The translations under genes were made by a program, and so were the position numbers. 64,000 bases of DNA. It comes from Flavobacterium sp. ASW18X. Its GTDB lineage: Bacteria; Bacteroidota; Bacteroidia; Flavobacteriales; Flavobacteriaceae. Location: the NCBI RefSeq assembly GCF_005144745.1, contig NZ_SWKK01000003.1, forward strand, positions 62,001 through 126,000. Direction: 5' to 3'. The notes under the pieces were generated by a model. It was not told the origin of the DNA and did no database searches. It saw nothing but the letters and a program-made list of their open reading frames with translations. Of this stretch, positions 33,644 through 42,612 are shown piece by piece. Each line of letters begins with the position of its first letter. Within the stretch, counting starts at the first letter, position 1.

Positions 33644-35827
33644 ATGGTTCAAAGTCTATCGATTTTCACCAAACTATCTATACCTATTCTTTTATTAGAT
33701 GAAAATTTTGTGATACAAGGATTTTCGGATGGTTTTCTTAAAGAATTTAGTGCCAAGGCCGCAATTTTAGGATTGTCATTAAAAAATCTATCTTCTAATC
33801 TACCAGAAAAATTAATTAAGGATGTAGAGGGGGCGCTATGGTCTAAGAATGTAATATATGGTGAAGGAAAAATAGTATCTAAGGAAGGTAAATTGCAATG
33901 GTATAAATGGGAAATTACTACCGTAAAGGAAGAAGATATTACCCTATTGATTACTATAGAGAACCATACTAAATCTAAAATTGCAGAGGAACTCTATAAA
34001 ACTTCTGAACAAGTATCACGTACAGGTAGCTGGGAAGCAGATTTGATTAACAATACCTTGTATTGGTCAGACATGACCAAGATTATTCATGAAGTTCCAC
34101 TAGATTATGTTCCTAGCTTAGAAACTGGAATTAATTTTTATAAAGCCGGGCGTAGTAGAGATGTCATTACTCAATGTGTTGAAGAAGGTATTTTAACAGG
34201 TAAACCATGGGATGTAGAACTGCAAATTGTTACGCAAAAAGGTAGAGTTTTATGGGTGCATGCAAAAGGTGATGCAGAAAGGGAAAACGGTAGATGTGTA
34301 CGTTTGTTTGGTACTTTTCAAGATATAGATGCACAAAAGAGAGCCGAATTAGAATATCAAAAAATGGCCAATAGATTAACGTTGGCAACTGCTAAAACAG
34401 GTATTGGCATTTGGGAGTTCGATTTAAAATCTCAAGAAGTTTTTTGGGATGAAACGCTTTGCAAAATATTTGGTTATCAAAAGCAACATCATGTTAATAT
34501 TTTTGAATATTGGAAAAAAAATATTTCTAAAAACGAATTAAAAAAAATATATCAAGCAGTAGACAAGGCCACTCCAGAAAATAATAAATACAATGCAACC
34601 TATAAGTTTGACAAGCCTGGTGAAGGTATTAGATGGATTAAAGCGGTAGGGACTATTCTATTTAATTCTCTAGGAGAGAAAATAAAAGTAATTGGCGTTT
34701 CTGAAGACATTACTGAAATTAGGCGTACGCAATTAAAGTTGAGTACCGTAGAAAAAAGTATGGAATCTACTTTTTATAATTCTACAGTAGGTATGGCTTT
34801 AGTAGAAACGGAAGGTGTTATAAAACAAGTAAATACTGCATTTTGTAAGAGCTTTGGTTATATAGAAAACTATCTAATAGGTAAAAACATTAGAACTTTT
34901 GTACATCCGGATGAATATTTAGAAAGAAGAGAAAGCATTAAGCAAGTTGTAAATGGTCGCCTAGATAACTATCAAGAAGAAACAAGGTTTTTAAATAAAG
35001 AGGGGGGTACCATTAATGTAATTTTAAATGTAACTCCCTATAAAAATTTTAATGACAATGTAACCCATCTAGTGGTACAACTAGTAGACATAACCAATCT
35101 AAAAGAAACAAAGAAAAAATTAGAAGGTCTTTTAGATATTAGTTCTAAACAGAATGAAAGTTTACTCAATTTCGCTCATATTGTATCGCACAATTTACGT
35201 TCTCATGCCTCTAATTTAATGATGATTACCAGTTTAATGTTGGACGATGATATTGAGGAAGAAGAACGTATGCAAACTATAAAAATGTTGCAAGAAGCTT
35301 CTGACGGGCTAAATGACACCATAGTCCATTTAAACGAAGTGGTGCAAGTAAAAACAAATGCCAATATAGACTTAAAACCCATACAACTACAAGCTCAGAT
35401 TAATGCCGTTGTTCAAAACTTAGCTGCTCTTATAGAAAAAAGCGGAGTAAGCATTACCATATGTTGTAATCAAACCATTAAAGTAGCTGGTGTAACAGCC
35501 TACGTAGAAAGCATTATTCATAACCTTATTACCAATGCCATAAAATATAGGGACAGTAGCAAAAAAGCTTTTATAAAAATAAATGTAAGTACCACAGCTA
35601 AAAAAGTGAAGTTGACAGTAGAAGACAATGGTCTAGGCATAGATTTAAAAAAACATAGGAGTAAGCTTTTTGGTATGTATAAAACCTTTCATAATCATCC
35701 GGAAGCAAAAGGAGTTGGGCTCTATATCGTTAAAAATCAAGTAGAAGCAATGGGTGGAAAGATCACAGTGAAAAGTGAGTTGAAAAAAGGTTCAACGTTT
35801 ACTGTGGAACTAAACATGGCTAATTGA
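33644..35827 (+). CDS. Multi-PAS sensor histidine kinase
   Basis: The protein has 727 residues with no transmembrane segment. Four PAS/PAC units fill residues 1-485 or so (for example LLLDENFVIQGFS, SGSWEADLINNTLYW-like starts, and the PAC end VQLVDITNLKETKKKL). They are followed by an H-box FAHIVSHNLRSHASNLMMI near 507 and a HATPase domain with the N box HNLITNAIKY, DNGLGIDL and GVGLYIVKNQVEAMGG. The His in SHNLRSH is the phosphorylation site. It is cytoplasmic and orphan: no response regulator lies beside it. The signal is unknown; PAS domains could bind small ligands or redox cofactors. Confidence 0.92.
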   Translation: MVQSLSIFTKLSIPILLLDENFVIQGFSDGFLKEFSAKAAILGLSLKNLSSNLPEKLIKDVEGALWSKNVIYGEGKIVSKEGKLQWYKWEITTVKEEDITLLITIENHTKSKIAEELYKTSEQVSRTGSWEADLINNTLYWSDMTKIIHEVPLDYVPSLETGINFYKAGRSRDVITQCVEEGILTGKPWDVELQIVTQKGRVLWVHAKGDAERENGRCVRLFGTFQDIDAQKRAELEYQKMANRLTLATAKTGIGIWEFDLKSQEVFWDETLCKIFGYQKQHHVNIFEYWKKNISKNELKKIYQAVDKATPENNKYNATYKFDKPGEGIRWIKAVGTILFNSLGEKIKVIGVSEDITEIRRTQLKLSTVEKSMESTFYNSTVGMALVETEGVIKQVNTAFCKSFGYIENYLIGKNIRTFVHPDEYLERRESIKQVVNGRLDNYQEETRFLNKEGGTINVILNVTPYKNFNDNVTHLVVQLVDITNLKETKKKLEGLLDISSKQNESLLNFAHIVSHNLRSHASNLMMITSLMLDDDIEEEERMQTIKMLQEASDGLNDTIVHLNEVVQVKTNANIDLKPIQLQAQINAVVQNLAALIEKSGVSITICCNQTIKVAGVTAYVESIIHNLITNAIKYRDSSKKAFIKINVSTTAKKVKLTVEDNGLGIDLKKHRSKLFGMYKTFHNHPEAKGVGLYIVKNQVEAMGGKITVKSELKKGSTFTVELNMAN

Positions 35828-36356
35828 TTTTTTTAGTGATTCAACGGTATTGGCTTTTTTAACATACATCCTTATCAATTGTGGGTAAATAGTAGACTAT
35901 TTGAATTTTGTCAATTTTGAGTGGGTGCACAAATTAGTTCTTGTAAATAGTAACCCCATAGAATTTATACAATACAATAGAATTGTGTTGAATGATATGT
36001 GTATAGCAATAAAATAGAGGTGTAAACCTAATGTGTTTTCTTGTTTGGGTATGGGGCGGGTACCTAGTTTATCTACAGTATAAGTCCATTCGTCTACACT
36101 AACAACCACTTAGCGGCAATATAAGGATTTTCGCTAGTTCCTTACACTATTTTTGGAGTGTCAAATAAGCAATAAAATTGTTTTAAAGACACTAAGTTAC
36201 TATCAAAATGGGGATAGTAACATGGGTTTATCTATTTTAGGGTAGATATTTTGGGAGCTGATGAAAACACCTTCGATTACCGAAGGTGTTTTTGCATTTT
36301 AAGCTATGCCACGTACAGCAGTTGCATTAACTTTAAGGCAACAGATTTTAATACTT
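35828..36356 (+). other. 529-bp intergenic region between the PAS kinase and the ROK kinase
   Basis: No credible coding region was found. The short open frames here lack ribosome-binding sites and recognisable sequence. The only clear element is a strong terminator hairpin at 36266-36296, 90 bp before the ROK start and 439 bp after the kinase stop. The ordering suggests an unrecognised short transcript that ends there, or the terminator of a long kinase 3' UTR. Confidence 0.5.
36266..36296 (+). terminator. Orphan Rho-independent terminator
   Basis: ACACCTTCG and CGAAGGTGT arms with an ATTAC loop are followed by TTTTT. It does not directly follow any annotated gene on the plus strand, so it may end a small RNA or the long 3' UTR of the PAS kinase. 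Confidence 0.85.
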
Positions 36357-37319
36357 ATGGACTTAGTAATAGGGATAGATATAGGTGGTACAAAAACCAA
36401 GATAGGATTAGTAAATAAAGAAGGTGTTTGCCTAGAAAAAACATTCTTTAGAACAAGAGAATTCACAGATTTAGATGATTTTCAATTTAAAATTAAGCAA
36501 GAGGTAACCCAACTTTTAGAAAAGGTTACAGGAGCTCCTAAAATTTTGGGCTGCGGCATCGGAGCGCCAAACGCTTCTAGTAAAAGGGGAACCATAGAGA
36601 ACGCTGCAAATTTACAATGGAAAGGCAGCGTGCCATTTATAGAAAAGATGCAGGAGAAAATGCCAATGCCTATGCGCTTAATGAATGATGCCAGTGCAGC
36701 TGCCTTGGGCGAATTACTCTTTGGTAACGGCAAAAAAATGCAAGATTTTATTGCAATAACCTTGGGTACTGGCTTTGGTGCAGGTATTGTTGCAAATGGC
36801 AGACTGATAGATGGTTTTGATGGCTTTGCTGGAGAATTGGGTCATGTAGATATGACTATTGGTGACGGCAGACTCACGGGTTTAGGGGTGCCTGGCGGAT
36901 TAGAAGCTTACGTGTCTGCTACAGGTTTAAAACGTACTATCATGTACATGCAAAGTAAGTATATGGAAGAAAGTAGGTTTAGGAGTATTGCTTATAAAGA
37001 TTTGCATGGAGAAGATATCACCAAAGCAGCAGAAGAAGGGGATACTTTAGCACTAAAAGCGTTTGATTATACAGCTAAAATTATGGCAAAGGCGCTCGCC
37101 AATTTTACAGCCTTTACCCAACCAGAAGCATTTATTTTAATGGGCGGATTGGTTAATAGTGGTAAATGGATTTTAGAACCCTTAGATCGCTACTTAAATA
37201 CATACCTTTTAGAGGTCTATCGGGGTAAAGTAAAATTACTCACCTCTGGTATGGAGGGTAAAACAGCTGCCATATGTGGTGCAGCTGCATTAATTTGGGA
37301 AAATCATCAAACCCAATAA
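36357..37319 (+). CDS. ROK-family sugar kinase
   Basis: The protein is 320 residues from ATG 36357, which puts LVIGIDIGGTKTKIG (the phosphate-1 ATP loop) at the N-terminus; an in-frame ATG at 36306 would add 17 unlikely residues. Other ROK motifs: MNDASAAALGELLFG (catalytic Asp), ITLGTGFGAGIV (phosphate 2) and GFAGELGHVDM. The zinc-binding C-x-C-G-x-x-G-C cluster of classical ROK kinases is absent: the matching place reads LTGLGVPGGLEAYVS. The substrate is probably glucose or another aldohexose or N-acetylhexosamine; it cannot be fixed from the sequence. It is a single gene, followed by a candidate small RNA. Confidence 0.88.
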   Translation: MDLVIGIDIGGTKTKIGLVNKEGVCLEKTFFRTREFTDLDDFQFKIKQEVTQLLEKVTGAPKILGCGIGAPNASSKRGTIENAANLQWKGSVPFIEKMQEKMPMPMRLMNDASAAALGELLFGNGKKMQDFIAITLGTGFGAGIVANGRLIDGFDGFAGELGHVDMTIGDGRLTGLGVPGGLEAYVSATGLKRTIMYMQSKYMEESRFRSIAYKDLHGEDITKAAEEGDTLALKAFDYTAKIMAKALANFTAFTQPEAFILMGGLVNSGKWILEPLDRYLNTYLLEVYRGKVKLLTSGMEGKTAAICGAAALIWENHQTQ

Positions 37320-37340
37320 AACTTTTTTATCTTTGCAATG

Positions 37341-37434
37341 TTGTGTTGTGTTCCGATGTGATATCGGGACCGGTGTGCATCCAAAAAAAGATGTAAACCA
37401 ATGAAAGGCTTTCCGTGTGGGAGGCTTTTTTTGT
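37341..37434 (+). ncRNA. Candidate structured small RNA
   Basis: A perfect TATCTTTG (-7 element, 37328-37335) precedes a stretch of about 95 nt with no coding potential. It holds a nested hairpin (GATG and CATC outer arms at about 37355-37382, with an inner ATCG/CGGT stem) and an A-rich linker. It ends in a terminator-like stem (37404-37432). The layout of promoter, structure and terminator is that of a small RNA. The Rfam Flavo-1 family is one possible identity, but I cannot test it here. Confidence 0.45.
37404..37432 (+). terminator. Terminator of the candidate small RNA
   Basis: AAAGGCTTTCC pairs with GGGAGGCTTT (several G-U pairs) around a GTGT loop and is followed by a T run. Confidence 0.65.
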
Positions 37435-37596
37435 TTGATATAAATTCTCTTTTAAAATAATAGACTTCTTTAATTTTTTGATGTTTATGGCTTCTAAAAT
37501 ACAAAGCAGAAAACGCGCATAATTGCAAGGTGTTGATCTGTTGTTAAGAAACTAGAAGGGCTTATAGCATTTCTTATTTTTGAAAAAAACTAATAG

Positions 37597-38154
37597 ATGA
37601 TATTTGATTTAATAGCAAATAGACGTTCGGTCTTTCCTCCGCAATTCATAGATAAACCTATCGCCAAAGAAACCTTAGAGAAAATTTTGGAGGCGGCTAA
37701 TTGGGCGCCTACCCACAAAAAAACTGAACCCTGGCGGTTTAAAGTGCTTACTTCTGCCGAAAAGAAAGCAGAACTAGGAAAATTCTTGTCGGATAAATAC
37801 CAAGAAGTAGACCCAAAACCAAAACAGATTACCATTAAAAAATTACAGGATAACCCAGAACGTTCAGCAGCCGTGATTGCCATTTGTATGCAACGCGATC
37901 CAAAAGAAAGTTTACCGGAGTGGGAAGAAGTAGCAGCTGTTGGTATGGCCGTGCAAAACATGTGGCTGTGTTGTACAGAATTAGGTATTGGAGCTTACTG
38001 GAGTTCTCCTGGCCTAATCAAGTTTATGGGCGAGTATTTTGATTTTAACGAAGGCGAAAAATGTCTAGGCTTTTTCTACATGGGCTATTTTGAGGGCGAT
38101 TTACAACAAGGACAACGTAGCCCAATTAAAGACAAAGTAATTTGGTTAGATTAA
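37597..38154 (+). CDS. Nitroreductase-family flavoprotein
   Basis: The protein has 185 residues. The nitroreductase signature is present: LIANRRSVFPPQF (FMN-binding Arg-Arg-Ser), then EAANWAPTHKKTEPWRFKV, a central GMAVQNMWLCCTELGIGAYW helix, and the C-terminal GYFEGDL. It has the size of a small nitroreductase (YdjA-like) that binds FMN and uses NAD(P)H; the physiological substrate is unknown. Its TAA stop overlaps the stop of the opposite DUF456 gene inside the shared TTAA (38151-38154), so the two genes are tail to tail with no room for a terminator. Confidence 0.9.
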   Translation: MIFDLIANRRSVFPPQFIDKPIAKETLEKILEAANWAPTHKKTEPWRFKVLTSAEKKAELGKFLSDKYQEVDPKPKQITIKKLQDNPERSAAVIAICMQRDPKESLPEWEEVAAVGMAVQNMWLCCTELGIGAYWSSPGLIKFMGEYFDFNEGEKCLGFFYMGYFEGDLQQGQRSPIKDKVIWLD

Positions 38155-38666
38155 CTGCCAAAACTGAATAGCTCAGGGCCGTACTCTATGGCTTTCCATA
38201 CAAATAAACCAAAATAGATAACGGTTACTATAAACTTTAAAAACGTTCCCGTTAAAAAACCAATAAAAGAACCAAAAGCCGCTTTAAGAGCGCGTTTTTG
38301 GTCTTTATTATGGATTAGCTCACCCACCATAGCGCCAATAAATGGCCAGATAATAATACCGAATGGGCCAAAAACAGGTACAAATATGGCCAATAATAGT
38401 CCTATTATGCTACCCCACATGCCGTATTTACTACCGCCAAATTTTTTGGTACCTGCCGCAGGTATAACATAGTCTAGAATGGTAATGGTCAGCGCAATAA
38501 TTAATAGTACAATAAGATATACCCAATTGTCTGGTACTGGTTTAGTCATATGCAAAAGCATAATGCCAACCCAGCTAATCGGTGGTCCAGGCAATACTGG
38601 TAAAAAACTACCCAATATCCCAATTAGGGTACACAAAAATCCAATAATCAATAATACTATATCCAT
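38151..38666 (-). CDS. DUF456 membrane protein
   Basis: The protein has 171 residues. The DUF456 pattern is IIGFLCTLIGILGSFLPVLP, then GPPISWVGIMLLH, and the glycine-rich KFGGSKYGMWGSIIGLLLAI, then FGPFGIIIWPFIGAMVGEL. About five transmembrane helices are predicted, with glycine-zipper segments. The function of the family is unknown. It is convergent with, and overlaps by four bases, the nitroreductase gene, and it diverges from the His-rich protein gene 100 bp upstream. Confidence 0.88.
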   Translation of the reverse strand: MDIVLLIIGFLCTLIGILGSFLPVLPGPPISWVGIMLLHMTKPVPDNWVYLIVLLIIALTITILDYVIPAAGTKKFGGSKYGMWGSIIGLLLAIFVPVFGPFGIIIWPFIGAMVGELIHNKDQKRALKAAFGSFIGFLTGTFLKFIVTVIYFGLFVWKAIEYGPELFSFGS

Positions 38667-38766
38667 ATCGGTTTATAAGACTAAATTTACGACATAATGT
38701 TACAATTTAGTTTTTAATAAAACCTTGATAAACTTTTTTTCGTACGTAATTATAATAGAATAAACA

Positions 38767-39213
38767 ATGCAAAAACAATTTCAAAAATATAGAGCTTATA
38801 AGGGTCTTTTGCCCTTGCTGGTCTGTTTTTATTTGTTAGCATTGTTGCAATTACCAGTTTTAGAATTGGGACATATGGTATCTCACAGTATTAATGGTAG
38901 TGAGGCCAAAGGTCATAGTCATATGTTTTTTAGAAGTCACCAAAAGGAGAATAGCCTAAAGTCTTTAGAAGCCATGGCGGGGCACGACCATAATATGTTA
39001 GAGACTTTAAAACTAGTTTTGGAGATAGAAAACCAAACTACACCTAAAGATGAGGTTAAGGTTAGTTTTAAACTAGATAAGCACATACCGCAACAATCTT
39101 GGGACGGTAATGACAACGGGCAAGGTATTTATACAAATGTTTTTAGATTTTTACTTCCTAGTATTTCTTCGCCTATTATAGGGCAAGAAATACCACCGCC
39201 AGAGCTTAGTTAA
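38767..39213 (+). CDS. His-rich membrane-anchored protein upstream of a TonB receptor
   Basis: The protein has 148 residues. One N-terminal hydrophobic segment (GLLPLLVCFYLLALLQLPVL) acts as a signal peptide or anchor. It is followed by histidine-rich sequence (LGHMVSHS, then GHSHMFFRSHQ, then AGHDHNM). It ends with PIIGQEIPPPELS. Small His-rich proteins of this type commonly precede TonB-dependent receptors in flavobacteria; a role in binding zinc or copper is inferred from composition. It is 100 bp upstream of the receptor gene, in the same direction. Confidence 0.7.
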   Translation: MQKQFQKYRAYKGLLPLLVCFYLLALLQLPVLELGHMVSHSINGSEAKGHSHMFFRSHQKENSLKSLEAMAGHDHNMLETLKLVLEIENQTTPKDEVKVSFKLDKHIPQQSWDGNDNGQGIYTNVFRFLLPSISSPIIGQEIPPPELS

Positions 39214-39313
39214 GTTTTTTAGTCCATAGTAATCTTATAAGTCGTCTTTATTCTGGTAGCACGGCTAGATTACCTATACACAGCAATAATACTTAACAAA
39301 GAAATCAATTAGA

Positions 39314-41539
39314 ATGAAATATTTTATTTGGATAGGCATCTTATTAGGTGCCCTGTCCATCAATGCACAACAATTAAAAGGCACCCTTAAAAGTGCTGCT
39401 GGCGTTCCTTTAGAAGATGCTGGAATTTTTAATAAAACCAACGGTAAACACAATCACACTAATGCTTTGGGCGAATTTGTATTGGAGGATACCCAAATTA
39501 ACGATGAGGTTTCGTTTTCTAGATTAGGCTATGCTTCTAAAACCACCACAATTACCCAAGCTCATATCCAAAACGGCCTAAACCTAGTTTTAGAAGAAAG
39601 TAGCATTAATCTGGACCAAATTGTACTTACGTCAGATAAAAAAGTGCTAACGCAATTGGTAGATGTAGACCTAAAGCAACAACCCGTAAAATCGTCTCAA
39701 GAAATTTTAAGAAAAGTACCTGGTTTAATCATAGGTCAGCATGCCGGTGGTGGTAAGGCAGAGCAAATTTTTCTACGTGGGTTTGATGTAGACCACGGAA
39801 CAGATGTGGCCATAACCGTAGATGGCATGCCTGTGAATATGGTGAGCCATGCGCACGGACAAGGCTATGCAGATTTACATTTTGTGATACCAGAAACTAT
39901 AGAAAATGTAGATTTTGGTAAAGGCCCTTTTTATGCCCAACAAGGAAATTTTAATACGGCAGGGTATGTAGATTTAGGACTTAAAAAACGCTTGAATACT
40001 AACCTGATTAGCTTAGAAGCAGGCCAGTTTGATACCCGTAGGCTTTTGGGTATGTTTAATGTATTGGATGGGCAAAAGCAAGCTGCATATTTAGCGTCTG
40101 AGGTATATTTAACCAACGGCCCCGTAGAATCTCCACAGCATTTTAATCGTATAAATATTTTAGGGCGATACAACACGCAATTGGCCGCAGACGCTGACTT
40201 AACCCTAACGGTATCGCATTTTCAAAGCAAGTGGGATGCATCCGGTCAAATTCCACAACGTGCCGTAGACCAAGGTTTAATATCTAGGTTTGGCGCTATA
40301 GACGACACCGAAGGTGGGGAAACATCGCGCAGCAATATCATGTTGCGTCATAAAAAGTTTTTGGGTAATGGTAAGAGTTGGCAGACCGATGCTTATGTAT
40401 CTAAGTACGATTTTAAACTGTTTTCTAACTTCACCTTTTTCTTAGAAGACCCAGAGAATGGCGATCAAATAATGCAAGAAGAAGATAGAAGTTTGCTTGG
40501 GGCAAGTACGGTTTTTAAAAACAGCATGGCAACCTTAGGTAACAGCACTTTTGAATATGAAGCAGGTCTTGGGTTTAGGTATGATAACGTAGATGATGTA
40601 GCCCTTTCACGCACGTTAAACCGAAAGGAAATTCTAGAACGTTTGGCCTATGGTGATGTAGACGAAACCAATGCCAATGCATTTGTAGCTGCAACTTTCA
40701 CCAGTGGTAAGTTTAGTTTTGAACCGGCGTTGCGCTTGGATTATTTTAAGTTCGATTATGTGAACAAGCTTACCGAAACCTACGATAATAAAGGTCAAGA
40801 AAAGCTTGCTTTTAGTCCTAAATTCAATACTATTTTCAATGCAACGGAGAACACCCAGTTGTTTGTTAAAACAGGAATAGGATTCCATAGTAACGATGCA
40901 AGGGTAGTGGTAGCCAATAGCGGAGAAGCTATTTTACCAGCAGCTTACGGGGTAGATTTTGGTGTAATTACCAAACCTGCCAAGAATTTGGTTTTAAACG
41001 CTACGTTGTGGAGTTTGTTTCTAGACCAGGAGTTTGTATATGTGGGTGATGCGGGTATTGTAGAACCAAGTGGTAAAACAAGGAGAATGGGTGTTGAGCT
41101 TGGTGCCCGCTACCAACCTACAGATTGGTTTTATGTGTATACCGATGCCAATTACACGCATGCCAGAAGTACAGAAGAAGCAGATGGCGAAGATTACATT
41201 CCACTAGCGCCAGATTTTACGGCAGTAGGCGGTTTAAGCCTTGGTAGGGAACAAGGATTCTCTGGCGGATTAAACTACCGTTATATAGATGATAGGGCGG
41301 CCAATGAAGACAATAGTATTGTTGCAGAAGGCTATTTTGTTACCGATGCTACATTAAACTACAGCACCCAACAATGGACTTTTGGTCTCATTGTAGAAAA
41401 CTTATTTGATACCGAATGGAACGAAACGCAATTTGCAACAGAAAGCCGATTGTTTAATGAAAACAACCCGGTAGAAGAAATACATTTTACACCGGGAACA
41501 CCATTTTATTTAAGAGGTAAAATTACGTATCAGTTTTAG
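39314..41539 (+). CDS. TonB-dependent outer-membrane receptor
   Basis: The protein has 741 residues. A signal peptide (about 1-18, WIGILLGALSINAQ) is followed by a carboxypeptidase-regulatory-like beta domain (about 20-95), a plug domain (about 105-220: SQEILRKVPGLIIGQHAGGG, then IFLRGFDVDHGTDVA), and a 22-strand barrel ending in FYLRGKITYQF. The conserved plug segment VNMVSHAHGQGYADLHF adds His residues near the presumed substrate pocket. With the His-rich protein upstream, a metal or metal-chelate ligand is plausible; the ligand is not shown. A strong terminator follows. Confidence 0.9.
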   Translation: MKYFIWIGILLGALSINAQQLKGTLKSAAGVPLEDAGIFNKTNGKHNHTNALGEFVLEDTQINDEVSFSRLGYASKTTTITQAHIQNGLNLVLEESSINLDQIVLTSDKKVLTQLVDVDLKQQPVKSSQEILRKVPGLIIGQHAGGGKAEQIFLRGFDVDHGTDVAITVDGMPVNMVSHAHGQGYADLHFVIPETIENVDFGKGPFYAQQGNFNTAGYVDLGLKKRLNTNLISLEAGQFDTRRLLGMFNVLDGQKQAAYLASEVYLTNGPVESPQHFNRINILGRYNTQLAADADLTLTVSHFQSKWDASGQIPQRAVDQGLISRFGAIDDTEGGETSRSNIMLRHKKFLGNGKSWQTDAYVSKYDFKLFSNFTFFLEDPENGDQIMQEEDRSLLGASTVFKNSMATLGNSTFEYEAGLGFRYDNVDDVALSRTLNRKEILERLAYGDVDETNANAFVAATFTSGKFSFEPALRLDYFKFDYVNKLTETYDNKGQEKLAFSPKFNTIFNATENTQLFVKTGIGFHSNDARVVVANSGEAILPAAYGVDFGVITKPAKNLVLNATLWSLFLDQEFVYVGDAGIVEPSGKTRRMGVELGARYQPTDWFYVYTDANYTHARSTEEADGEDYIPLAPDFTAVGGLSLGREQGFSGGLNYRYIDDRAANEDNSIVAEGYFVTDATLNYSTQQWTFGLIVENLFDTEWNETQFATESRLFNENNPVEEIHFTPGTPFYLRGKITYQF

Positions 41540-41550
41540 AAATAAAAGAC

Positions 41551-41586
41551 AAAAACCTGCTAAAACGTTCATTAGCAGGTTTTTTT
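41551..41586 (+). terminator. Terminator after the TonB receptor
   Basis: AAAACCTGCTAA and TTAGCAGGTTTT arms around an eight-base loop are followed by T residues. Confidence 0.93.
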
Positions 41587-41598
41587 ACACCATTTTTT

Positions 41599-41665
41599 AA
41601 CTAAAAAATTAGTTTAAAATAAATATTTAGTTATATTTGAATCATATTTAACTAAAAACTTAGTT
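41599..41665. promoter_or_regulatory. BlaI-type operators flanking the promoter of the blaI-like gene
   Basis: Two copies of AACTAA-N4-TTAGTT occur at 41599-41614 and 41650-41665, with a half-site TTAGTT at 41627-41632. A -7 element TATATTTG (41632-41639) lies between the two full sites. BlaI/MecI repressors bind dyads of this general type as dimers, so autorepression is likely. A further partial dyad (GTAC-N4-GTAC) lies at about 41682-41693. Confidence 0.7.
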
Positions 41666-41730
41666 GAATATATATCACAAAGTACTGTAGTACGGATAAA
41701 TAAATATGGATAAAACAATACGCAAATAGC

Positions 41731-42090
41731 ATGAAACAACTTACTAAAGCAGAAGAAGAAGTTATGCAAGTGCTCTGGCAACTACAAAAAGCTAACGTAG
41801 CTGCCATAATAGAGGAATTTAGCGCGCCAAAACCTGCTTACAATACGGTTTCTACCATTGTACGCATATTAGAAGACAAAGGTTTTGTGAACCATGAAAA
41901 AGTAGGAAAGGGGCATGTGTATTATCCGATTGTAAAAAAATCGGATTACAGCAACCAGAGCATCAACAAATTATTGAACGGTTACTTTCAAGGTTCGTTC
42001 AGTAGTATGGTTTCGTTTTTTATGAAAAAGAACGACATCAACCTTAAAGAATTAGAAGAAATTCTAGACCAAATTAAGGAAGAAGAATAG
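41731..42090 (+). CDS. BlaI/MecI/CopY-family transcriptional repressor
   Basis: The protein has 119 residues. The winged-helix DNA-binding domain is QLTKAEEEVMQVLWQLQKAN, then KPAYNTVSTIVRILEDKGFV and YYPIVKKSDYS; the C-terminal dimerisation helix is rich in Glu. BlaI repressors are normally inactivated by proteolysis through a BlaR1-type M56 sensor peptidase encoded next door. That partner gene carries a premature stop here, so induction may be lost and repression constitutive. It is first in the operon and preceded by duplicated operators. Confidence 0.93.
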   Translation: MKQLTKAEEEVMQVLWQLQKANVAAIIEEFSAPKPAYNTVSTIVRILEDKGFVNHEKVGKGHVYYPIVKKSDYSNQSINKLLNGYFQGSFSSMVSFFMKKNDINLKELEEILDQIKEEE

Positions 42091-42129
42091 CCTTAGAAAA
42101 ATTGGCAGACCACATTAAAAATACACCTT

Positions 42130-42612
42130 ATGCTTACTTATATTCTAGAATGCGTAGCATTTCAACTTATTTGCTTACTGGTTTACGATTTATTCCTGAA
42201 AAAGGAAACTTTTTTCCAATGGAATCGAGCCTTTTTGATAGTAAGCTACCTACTATCGCTAGTGTTACCATGGGTTAAAATAGAGGCCTTAAAAACAACG
42301 GTAAGCAAAGAGGCGGTATATTATCCGGCCAATTGGTTTGTACAAATGGAAGGGGTAGTGGTAGAAGAAAACCCCACAGCAATCAGTTTTTTGGAGCAAT
42401 TATCGGCTTGGGAATGGGCCTACATCTTTGGGGTTTTAGGCATGGCCGTGTGGTTGAGTACTAAGTTGTACAGGATTAAAAAGTTACACCGTGAAGGCTT
42501 TAAAAAATACTACCCAGAGTATACGCGGGTTACCGTACAAAAGAGCAACGTGGCCTTTTCTTTCTTTAAATCCATTTTTATGGGCGATGCGTTGCCAAAA
42601 AACAAGGAATAA
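42130..42612 (+). pseudogene. BlaR1-like M56 peptidase, N-terminal part, truncated by in-frame TAA
   Basis: The 160 residues form transmembrane helices (YILECVAFQLICLLVYDLF, then AFLIVSYLLSLVLPWV, then WEWAYIFGVLGMAVWLS) followed by SNVAFSFFKSIFMGDALP, the segment that precedes the protease motif in M56 proteins. The reading frame then stops at TAA 42610-42612 and resumes in the same frame with QILEHELVH. A single C-to-T change (CAA to TAA) would explain it. The 5' part alone has no catalytic site. The stop could be a real nonsense mutation, a sequencing error or a read-through site; I favour mutation because the next gene is also broken. Confidence 0.8.

Noticed and set aside
33446-33652. 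68-codon open frame on the minus strand between the App1-like gene and the PAS kinase
   Set aside because: It covers the region where both divergent promoters must lie and overlaps the kinase start; its composition is not protein-like.
35897-36109. 70-codon open frame on the minus strand in the gap after the PAS kinase
   Set aside because: No family resemblance and no start signal.
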